Assembly (NCBI GenBank): GCA_913774725.1
Contig: CAJYIG010000033.1
Span: forward strand, 1-5,658
Length of the DNA stretch: 5,658 nt
Reading direction: 5' to 3'
DNA from: an uncultured Curtobacterium sp.
Lineage (GTDB): Bacteria > Actinomycetota > Actinomycetes > Actinomycetales > Microbacteriaceae
In this document: positions 1-5,198 of the stretch, piece after piece
Position numbering within the stretch: the stretch's first letter is position 1
Layout: each line of letters starts with the position of its first letter
The notes under the pieces: generated by a model
What the model saw: the letters and a program-made list of their open reading frames with translations, nothing else
Told to the model about the DNA's origin: nothing
The model's database searches: none
Position numbers and translations under genes: made by a program

Positions 1-1194
1 CGCGAGGTCCGCGGGGGAGCGGGGGCGCGGCACCCGCATGATCGCCGTCACCTGCAGCGCGGAGGCCACGAGCAGGTCGACCGCCAGGTCGACGGGCTCG
101 GTGCGGCGCAGGGCGGCCGCCTCGGTCAGGGTCCTGCCCTGCAGGTCGTGGTGTGCGGGGGACGGCACGTGCGACAGGGTGACCTGGCCGGCCCAGCCCG
201 GTCCGAGGTCCGGGCGCGCGGTCACCCGCGCGAGCACGGCGGCGCGGACCCGGGCACGACCGTCGGCGTCGGCGACCGCCCGGGCTAGGTCGTCGGTACC
301 GGGACGGGCGAGCGCGGCGGGGAGCAGCAGCATCGACAGGATGGTGCACCCGCGCGAGTACGGGTAGGCGTCGAAGGTCAGCGGGACACCCGCGGCCGCC
401 AGGTCGTCGAGCGCGCCGAGGGCGGTGTCGACCGGGGCGTGCAGGTGCGACACGTGCGCACGGACACCGCTCGACCGGACGATCGCGGCGACCTCGTCGA
501 GCCCCTCGCGCAGGTTCGCCTCGTACCCGCCGCGGACGTGCGAGACGTAGACCCCGTCGGCTGCCGTGACCTCCCGGCAGAGCGCGGCGAGCTCGGCGGT
601 GTCGGCGTACAGCCCGGGGACGTAGTCGAGTCCGGAGGCCAGCCCGAGCGCCCCGTCGGCGAGCCCGCGGCGGACGAGCGCCCGCATCGCAGCGGTCTCC
701 TCGGCGGTCGCGGGGCGGTCCTCGTCGCCGACGACCTCGTGCCGGACGGTGCCGGCGGGCACGAGTGTCGCGACGTTCACCGGCGTGGTGCCGTCGTACG
801 TCGCCAGCAGGCCCGCGATGCCGTCGCCGCGGTACCGGGGGTGCGGGCCGTCGATCGCCGCGAAGTACCGGTCCGCCCACGTCCCGTCACCGGGGGCCGG
901 ACCGACGCCGTCCTGGCCGGTGACGATCGTGGTGACACCTTGTCGGAGCAGGGCGAGCTGGACGTCCTCGTCGAAGACCCGCGACCCGGCGTGCGCGTGC
1001 GCGTCGACGGCCCCGGCGAGGACGACGCGCCCGCCGCAGTCGATCGTGCGGACGCTGTCGGGCACGGGGAGCTCCGTCCCCACCGCGGTGATCCTGCCGC
1101 CGGCGACGAGCACGTCGGCGCGGTGGAGCCCGTCCGGACCGACGACCGACCCGCCACGCAGCAGGACCGCGGCACCGGCGCCCACGGTGTTCAC
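1..1194 (-). CDS. N-acyl-D-amino-acid deacylase family amidohydrolase (3' end cut by window edge)
   Basis: Metal-dependent amidohydrolase of the D-aminoacylase family, predicted to remove an acyl group from an N-acylated D-configured amino acid in the cytoplasm. The 398 residues present show, in order, a beta-sandwich-like N-terminus (7-60), the DxHxH metal motif VDAHAHAG (D64, H66, H68), GVTTIVTGQDG (86-96), LASGLDYVPGLYA (185-197), YVSHVRGG with H219, VSHLHA with H250, and DAYPY (275-279). H219 and H250 fit the two histidine ligands of characterised D-aminoacylases. The usual cysteine ligand (GNCG) is replaced by Asp95 in GQDG. The C-terminal part, including the catalytic Asp of the usual SDG motif, lies beyond the left edge; family members are usually about 480-530 residues. 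The chosen GTG start overlaps the aldolase stop as GTGA (1194-1191), implying translational coupling; no strong Shine-Dalgarno is seen. In this operon the substrate may be N-acetyl-D-glucosaminate rather than a protein amino acid. The family call is secure; the substrate is inferred. Confidence 0.88.
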   Translation of the reverse strand, partial: MNTVGAGAAVLLRGGSVVGPDGLHRADVLVAGGRITAVGTELPVPDSVRTIDCGGRVVLAGAVDAHAHAGSRVFDEDVQLALLRQGVTTIVTGQDGVGPAPGDGTWADRYFAAIDGPHPRYRGDGIAGLLATYDGTTPVNVATLVPAGTVRHEVVGDEDRPATAEETAAMRALVRRGLADGALGLASGLDYVPGLYADTAELAALCREVTAADGVYVSHVRGGYEANLREGLDEVAAIVRSSGVRAHVSHLHAPVDTALGALDDLAAAGVPLTFDAYPYSRGCTILSMLLLPAALARPGTDDLARAVADADGRARVRAAVLARVTARPDLGPGWAGQVTLSHVPSPAHHDLQGRTLTEAAALRRTEPVDLAVDLLVASALQVTAIMRVPRPRSPADLA

Positions 1195-1859
1195 CGGGCG
1201 AGTCCCGCGAGGAGCCGTCCGGCCCGGGACCGCACGGCACCGACGTCCCCGGTGGACAGGGCGTCGCCGACCAGGGGCGAACCGAGTCCGACGGCCACCG
1301 CCCCGGCCGCCAGGTAGTCGGCGGCGTCGTCGACCCCGATCCCGCCGGTCGGGACGACGTCGACGAAGTCGAGCGGGGCGAGCACCTGCCGCAGGTACGC
1401 GGGGCCACCGAGCTGCGCCGCCGGGAAGACCTTCACCGCCCGGGCGCCGAGCCGCCACGCCCGCACGATCTCGGTCGGGGTCGCGGCACCCGGGTACCAC
1501 CCGAGTCCGCGCTCGTGGGCGCGTTCGCCGATCGCCGGGTCGAGGTGCGGGCTGACGACGAACGACGCGCCGAGCTCGGCGGCCTCGTCGACCTGCTCGG
1601 GCTCCAGCACGGTGCCCACCCCGACCGAGACGTCGCCGCCGAACCGTCGTGCGGTCCAGGCGGTGCCCTCGCGCCACCGTCGCGTGTTCGTGGTGAGCTC
1701 GACCGCCCGGACGCCGGCACCCACCAGGGCGTCGACGACCGCCTCGACGTGCTCGCCGGTGCCACCGCGGAGGATCGCGACGGCGGGACCCGCGCCGTGC
1801 CGGGTGCCGTGGTCGGGGGCCGGTGCGGTGCTGCCGGGGGTCGTGCGGTTCGTACTCAC
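1191..1859 (-). CDS. eda: KDPG/KHG-family class I aldolase (Eda-type)
   Basis: Predicted 2-keto-3-deoxy-6-phosphogluconate aldolase, which splits KDPG into pyruvate and glyceraldehyde-3-phosphate through a lysine Schiff base. The protein is 222 residues, close to the usual 205-215 plus an N-terminal extension of about 22 residues rich in Thr, Pro and Gly. Family marks are ILRG (29-32), the catalytic Glu54 in RAVELT, VGVGTVLEPEQ (79-89), FVVSPHLDP (100-108), WYPGAATPTE (121-130), the Schiff-base Lys143 in AVKVFPA, PTGGI (170-174) and GLGSPLV (191-197). The GTG start at 1859 is set by GAGGAG eight bases upstream and by the start of the conserved fold. The same frame stays open further upstream, but that part overlaps the kinase gene and resembles no family. 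It lies 49 bases after the kinase stop and its TGA overlaps the next gene's GTG. A 2-keto-3-deoxy-6-phosphogalactonate aldolase (DgoA) cannot be excluded, since the two families share these motifs. Confidence 0.92.
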   Translation of the reverse strand: MSTNRTTPGSTAPAPDHGTRHGAGPAVAILRGGTGEHVEAVVDALVGAGVRAVELTTNTRRWREGTAWTARRFGGDVSVGVGTVLEPEQVDEAAELGASFVVSPHLDPAIGERAHERGLGWYPGAATPTEIVRAWRLGARAVKVFPAAQLGGPAYLRQVLAPLDFVDVVPTGGIGVDDAADYLAAGAVAVGLGSPLVGDALSTGDVGAVRSRAGRLLAGLAR

Positions 1860-1867
1860 GGGCTGGG

Positions 1868-1873
1868 CTCCTC
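1868..1873 (-). promoter_or_regulatory. Shine-Dalgarno of the aldolase gene
   Basis: GAGGAG on the minus strand ends eight bases before the GTG at 1859. It decides that start over the open frame that continues upstream. It is the only internal gene of the operon with an obvious Shine-Dalgarno, and the only one preceded by a real gap (1860-1908); nothing resembling a terminator or promoter is visible in that gap. Confidence 0.75.
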
Positions 1874-1908
1874 GGTCGGGGTGGCGTTCGTGCGCTTCGG
1901 GTGCGGGG

Positions 1909-2916
1909 TCAGCGGTCGACGTGGTCGTGCACGGCATCGGTCGTGTCGGGGTCGGGGGCGCGGTCGGCGTCGACCTCGGCCACTGCCCCAGGGGCCGGCA
2001 GCCGCCAGTCGCCCGGGACCGTGCAGGCGAGCGCCCCGGCGTCGGCGGCGCGGTCGAGTGCGCTGTCCGGATCGGCCCCCGTGATCGTCGCCGCGAGCCA
2101 CGCCGCCACGAACGCGTCACCGGCACCCACCGGGTCGACGACGCGGACCGGGGTCGCCGCGCGCCGGGTCGTCCGCCCGTCGACGACCGAGACGGCACCG
2201 CGGGAGCCGAGCTTGACCACGGCACGACCACGGGCCAGGTCGGCGAGCCCCCGGGCGAGGTCCTCGTCGGACCCCGTCGGAGCGTCCCGGTCGTCCGGTG
2301 CCCCGAGCAGGATCCGCGCCTCGTCGTCACCGGCGAACACCACCGCGGCACGGGCGGCGACGGCGCGGTAGTGCTCCCGGGCGACCGCGGCGTCGAGCAG
2401 CTTCTGCCGGTGGTTCACGTCGAACGACACCGGGACCCCGGCGGCCTCGGCCCGGTCGAGCACCGCAGTGACCGTCCGACGGGCGGACTCCGAGAGCGCG
2501 AGCGTGATGCCGGTGACGTGCACGAGCGCCGACCGTTCGACGAGCCCGGGCGGGACGTCCTCGGGCACGAGCGCCGACCCCGCGGAGTGCCGCCGGTGGT
2601 AGGTCACGCGGGTCCGGCCGTCCCGGAGCCGTTCCTTCATCATCAGCCCGGTCGAGCGCTCCGGGTCGACGACCGCGACGACGTCCACGCCGGCCTGTCG
2701 CACGTCGCGCAGGACCCGGTCGCCCGCGGGGTCCGCTCCGACCCGGCCGACCCAGGTCGCCGGCACGCCGGCCCGGACCAGGCCGATCGCGACGTTGCTC
2801 TCCGCCCCGCCGGTGTCGACGCGCATGTGGTCGAGGTCGCACACCTCGCCGACGCCCGGGCCGGCGAGCAGCAGCATCGTCTCGCCGAGGGTGAGCACCC
2901 CCGCGCCCGCGGTCAC
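1909..2916 (-). CDS. kdgK: PfkB-family sugar kinase, probable 2-keto-3-deoxygluconate kinase
   Basis: ATP-dependent ribokinase/PfkB-fold kinase of 335 residues, predicted to phosphorylate KDG to KDPG. The N-terminal strand LTLGETMLLL (8-17) and the substrate-side motif DTGGAESNVAIGLVRAG (34-50) are typical. SFDVNHRQKLL (164-174) matches the D-x-N-x-R-x-x-L pattern common in KDG kinases. VVKLGSRGA (233-241) is the nucleotide-side segment. DPVGAGDAF (261-269) is PfkB signature 2 and carries the anion hole and catalytic base Asp267. The GTG start at 2916 overlaps the regulator's TGA as GTGA (2916-2913). This start places the first beta strand at its usual distance from the N-terminus. The last 20 residues are Asp-rich and look like a non-conserved tail. 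The aldolase next door, acting on the expected product, supports KDG as substrate. Other acidic ketoses or fructose-like sugars remain possible from sequence alone. Confidence 0.9.
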   Translation of the reverse strand: MTAGAGVLTLGETMLLLAGPGVGEVCDLDHMRVDTGGAESNVAIGLVRAGVPATWVGRVGADPAGDRVLRDVRQAGVDVVAVVDPERSTGLMMKERLRDGRTRVTYHRRHSAGSALVPEDVPPGLVERSALVHVTGITLALSESARRTVTAVLDRAEAAGVPVSFDVNHRQKLLDAAVAREHYRAVAARAAVVFAGDDEARILLGAPDDRDAPTGSDEDLARGLADLARGRAVVKLGSRGAVSVVDGRTTRRAATPVRVVDPVGAGDAFVAAWLAATITGADPDSALDRAADAGALACTVPGDWRLPAPGAVAEVDADRAPDPDTTDAVHDHVDR

Positions 2917-3767
2917 CGGACCGCCCCGCCCGGGGCCGTCCGCCGGAGGGCGAGCTGTGCGGAGGACGACCCGAGGGCGACCGAGATCTCGAGCGCGGTC
3001 CGGACGACACCGTCCCCGAGCTCACGGACCGCCGCCGCCGGGAAGCGGGACGCCAGCCCGGAGATGCTCATCGCGCCGACGACCTGGTTCGCGTGGTCGA
3101 GCACGGGCGCGGCGACGCAGCGGATGCCCGGCTCGTTCTCGCGGTCGTCGATCCCGTAGCCGCGCGCCCGGGTGCGTTCGACCTCCTGCCGCCAGCGCCC
3201 GTCGTCGGTGATGGACTGGTCGGTCATCGCGGTCGCGGGCACGGCGAGCACCGCGCCGAGGAGCCCGGGGTCGCCGAACGCCACGATCGCCTTGCCCGAC
3301 GCCGTGTTGCGCATCGGCAGGCGGTTCCCGATGCGCGACCCCATCCGGACCGTGCCGCGGGTCTCGACCTTGTCGACGTAGACGATGTCCGTGCCGTCGG
3401 GCACGACGAGGTGGCACGTCAGCCCCGTCGACTCGGCGGTGCGCCGCATGAAGGGCGCGGCAGCGGAGCGCAGGTCGATGCCCTCGAGGTAGCTCTGCCC
3501 GAGCAACAGCGCGCCGAGCCCCAGCGTGAAACCGGCGTCGGGCGTGCGGCGGAGCAGGTCCGTCTCGACCATCGGGGCGGTCAGGCGCAGCACCGTCGAC
3601 TTCGCGGTCCCGAGCATCGACGCGAGCTCGCCGAGGGACACCGATGCGGCGCCGTTCCGCGTGCGGTCGGCCACGTGGTCGAGGAGCGCCAGGCCACGGC
3701 GCAGCGACAGTGCGGCGTTCCGTGCGGGGACGGCCGCGGCCGACCGCTGCTCGTCGTCGGCGGGCAT
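2913..3767 (-). CDS. IclR-family transcriptional regulator
   Basis: DNA-binding regulator of 284 residues, a normal length for the family plus a short Ala-rich leader. Residues 20-80 form the winged helix-turn-helix (LSLRRGLALLDHVAD, then LGELASMLGTAKSTVLRL as recognition region). Residues 85-265 are the IclR effector-binding domain, with family marks MRNTASGKAIVAF (152-164), RGYGIDDRENEPGIRCVAAPVLD (202-224) and VVGAMSISG (229-237). The ATG at 3767 overlaps the upstream gene's stop as TGATG, with no Shine-Dalgarno, so it is probably made by re-initiation. The same frame is open far upstream, but that part is an Arg-rich shadow of the PLP-enzyme gene. KdgR, the KDG-responsive repressor of enterobacteria, belongs to this family, so KDG or a related pathway acid is a reasonable effector guess. 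Autoregulation is suggested by its place inside the operon; the palindrome at 5084-5098 is the best operator candidate. Confidence 0.93.
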   Translation of the reverse strand: MPADDEQRSAAAVPARNAALSLRRGLALLDHVADRTRNGAASVSLGELASMLGTAKSTVLRLTAPMVETDLLRRTPDAGFTLGLGALLLGQSYLEGIDLRSAAAPFMRRTAESTGLTCHLVVPDGTDIVYVDKVETRGTVRMGSRIGNRLPMRNTASGKAIVAFGDPGLLGAVLAVPATAMTDQSITDDGRWRQEVERTRARGYGIDDRENEPGIRCVAAPVLDHANQVVGAMSISGLASRFPAAAVRELGDGVVRTALEISVALGSSSAQLALRRTAPGGAVR

Positions 3768-4999
3768 CAGAACCACGTCGCGATCGTCTCGGTGACGGTG
3801 TCGTCGTCCGCGAGCAGCTGCACCTGCCGCCACTTGTCGAAGACCGTGCAGGGGTGCGAGACACCGAGCACGACGACGTCGCCGGGCGTCAGCCCGGGTG
3901 CCCCGTCGGCCAGGGCGAGGTAGCAGTGCTGGTCGTCGAGGCGGGTGACGGTGACCGCGCCGGGGGGCGGGACGACCTGCGGGTCGTGCGCCGTGCCTCC
4001 CGGCCGGATCCCGCGCACGACGGGCAGGCCCTCGTCGAACGACACGTCGCGCTTGCCCACCCCGACCAGCGCGCGACCCGGCTCCGGACACGACGTGACG
4101 CGGCCCCAGACCTCGATCGCCGGGCGGAGCGAACCCTCCTCGGGGCGGCGGCGGAACGGCGTGCGCTCGGCGTAGAAGCCGTCGTCGTGCGTCAGGTACG
4201 CGCCGGATCGCAGCAACACGGCGACGTCGTCCGGCCGGTCCTGCACGGCGTCGACCACCCCGTCGAACCAGGCGCTCCCGCCCATGCTGAGCAGCGCGCG
4301 TCCGGCGACGAGACCGCGGAGGTCGCCGGCGATCGCGAGCACCCCGGCGACCCATGCGCGGGCGGTGTCGACGTCGGGCAGGCCGCCCTCGTACCCGGTC
4401 ACCCCGCGGAGCACGAGCCCGGCGTCGTGCGCGGCCTCGGCGACCTCGCGCGCCCGGTCCGCCGAACGGACCCCGGTGCGGCCGCCGGGGAACCCGACCT
4501 CGACCAGGACGTGCACGGTGCCGTCGACGGAGCGGGCGGCGCTCGCCGCGGCCGCGACCCCCGCGAGCGAGTCGACGTTGCACAGCACGTCGGCGTCGGG
4601 GTCGACGCTGCGCCGGGACGCGAGCCAGGCGAGGCCGGCGGGGTCGAGGACCTCGTTCGCGACGAGGATCCGGTGGACGCCGTGCGCCCAGGCGACCATC
4701 GCCTGCTGGACCGACGCGACGGTGACGCCCCAGGCGCCCGCACGGACCTGCCGGTCGGCGAGGGCCGGTGCCATGTGCGTCTTCATGTGCGGGGCGAGGA
4801 GCAGCCCGTGGCGGTCGACGTAGGACTGCATGACGGCGGTGTTGTGCGCGAGGGCGGACTCCCGGAGCGTCATCACCGGCAGGTGCGCGCGGTCGAGGAC
4901 GTGGCGCCCGACGACCGGGGCGGCGGGGTCGGCGGCGCCCTTCGTCGTGACGGTGCCGGGCGTGTGGACGGGCTGCCCTGCTGCGGGGGTGGTCGTCAT
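3767..4999 (-). CDS. Fold-type III PLP enzyme, D-threonine aldolase / D-serine dehydratase-like; candidate D-glucosaminate dehydratase
   Basis: PLP- and metal-dependent enzyme of 410 residues from the alanine racemase-fold group that acts on D-beta-hydroxy amino acids. An N-terminal leader of about 35 residues precedes the TIM barrel. LLAPHMKTHMAP (67-78) carries the PLP lysine, Lys73. Further marks are GAWGVTVAS (88-96), VEVGFPGGRTGV (166-177), the phosphate-loop-like GYEG (202-205), and SMGGSAWF (238-245). The C-terminal domain ends with GVSHPCTVFDKW (379-390), in which His382 and Cys384 match the metal-ligand pair of D-serine dehydratase and D-threonine aldolase. The ATG at 4999 follows AGGAGG. 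First gene of the operon; its stop overlaps the regulator start by one base. Generic annotations would be 'amino acid deaminase' or 'D-threonine aldolase'. The KDG kinase and KDPG aldolase downstream suggest instead that it converts D-glucosaminate to KDG and ammonia. The family is secure; the substrate is inferred. Confidence 0.9.
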   Translation of the reverse strand: MTTTPAAGQPVHTPGTVTTKGAADPAAPVVGRHVLDRAHLPVMTLRESALAHNTAVMQSYVDRHGLLLAPHMKTHMAPALADRQVRAGAWGVTVASVQQAMVAWAHGVHRILVANEVLDPAGLAWLASRRSVDPDADVLCNVDSLAGVAAAASAARSVDGTVHVLVEVGFPGGRTGVRSADRAREVAEAAHDAGLVLRGVTGYEGGLPDVDTARAWVAGVLAIAGDLRGLVAGRALLSMGGSAWFDGVVDAVQDRPDDVAVLLRSGAYLTHDDGFYAERTPFRRRPEEGSLRPAIEVWGRVTSCPEPGRALVGVGKRDVSFDEGLPVVRGIRPGGTAHDPQVVPPPGAVTVTRLDDQHCYLALADGAPGLTPGDVVVLGVSHPCTVFDKWRQVQLLADDDTVTETIATWF

Positions 5000-5003
5000 C
5001 GGT

Positions 5004-5009
5004 CCTCCT
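5004..5009 (-). promoter_or_regulatory. Shine-Dalgarno of the first operon gene
   Basis: AGGAGG on the minus strand, a full match to the anti-Shine-Dalgarno core, sits four bases before the ATG at 4999. The spacing is slightly short but workable. It is the strongest ribosome-binding site in the window and marks the leading gene of the operon. Confidence 0.8.
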
Positions 5010-5083
5010 GCGCTGGTGCGGTCCGCTCCTGCTGCAACGTTCCCCGTGCTGCGGCCCTCCGGGCAACGTCGTCGTCGGACTCA

Positions 5084-5098
5084 TTCTGCGCTGCAGAA
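5084..5098. promoter_or_regulatory. Perfect 15-bp palindrome, candidate IclR-type operator
   Basis: TTCTGC-GCT-GCAGAA is a perfect 6-3-6 inverted repeat, 85 bases upstream of the first operon gene. Known IclR-family operators are often palindromes of about 14-15 bp, and an IclR regulator is encoded in the same operon. On the minus strand the left arm includes CAGAAT (5088-5083), one base from a TAGAAT-type -10 element, so a bound repressor could block the operon promoter; the matching -35 position (GCCACA) is weak. The palindrome is directly visible; operator function is inferred. Confidence 0.5.
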
Positions 5099-5129
5099 CG
5101 TGCTGTGTGGCGAGTCGGGGACGCCGTCT

Positions 5130-5168
5130 CTGCGCGGCGCTCGGGTGCTCGCCGGCTGCGCGGCGCAG
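5130..5168. repeat. 11-bp direct repeat, second copy forming a 13-bp palindrome
   Basis: CTGCGCGGCGC occurs at 5130-5140 and again at 5156-5166, 26 bases apart. The second copy extends to CTGCGC-G-GCGCAG (5156-5168), a perfect inverted repeat, followed by AA so that GCAGAA (5165-5170) repeats one half-site of the 5084-5098 palindrome. It lies between the two divergent genes, nearer the transporter. It may be a second regulator site for the transporter side, but in DNA this rich in G and C some such repeats arise by chance. Confidence 0.35.
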
Positions 5169-5182
5169 AAACCGAGCAGGCA

Positions 5183-5188
5183 TAGCAT
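5183..5188 (+). promoter_or_regulatory. Possible -10 element of the transporter gene
   Basis: TAGCAT fits the actinobacterial TAnnnT -10 pattern and sits in the least GC-rich part of the intergenic region. A start of transcription about seven bases downstream would fall near 5195, leaving almost no leader before the ATG at 5199. No convincing -35 is visible at the expected distance. The call rests on the hexamer and its position only. Confidence 0.3.
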
Positions 5189-5198
5189 TCGACCTGAG

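Noticed and set aside
38..367. 109-residue plus-strand frame near the left edge
   Set aside because: Ser/Arg/Ala-rich shadow of the deacylase gene, with no independent support.
439..1317. 292-residue plus-strand open frame opposite the deacylase
   Set aside because: The minus strand encodes D-aminoacylase motifs in order across the same region, so this is a shadow.
1860..1908. Possible terminator or promoter in the kinase-aldolase gap
   Set aside because: No stem-loop with a T run and no -10/-35 pair is visible; only the aldolase Shine-Dalgarno stands out.
1862..2351. N-terminal extension of the aldolase frame up to 2351
   Set aside because: It overlaps the kinase gene out of frame and has no recognisable domain; the GTG at 1859 with GAGGAG is the natural start.
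1612..3159. 515-residue plus-strand open frame opposite aldolase, kinase and regulator
   Set aside because: Antisense shadow of conserved genes in high-GC DNA, low-complexity composition, no motif or plausible domain.
3768..5183. Upstream part of a 756-residue minus-strand open frame ending in the IclR protein
   Set aside because: The stretch above 3767 is Arg/Pro/Gly-rich with no family motifs and runs out of frame through the clearly real PLP-enzyme gene. It is an effect of high GC, not a fusion protein.
3644..5185. 513-residue plus-strand open frame opposite the PLP enzyme and regulator
   Set aside because: Complementary-strand shadow of a gene with intact catalytic motifs; composition is Arg/Gly/Asp/Val-rich without domain features.
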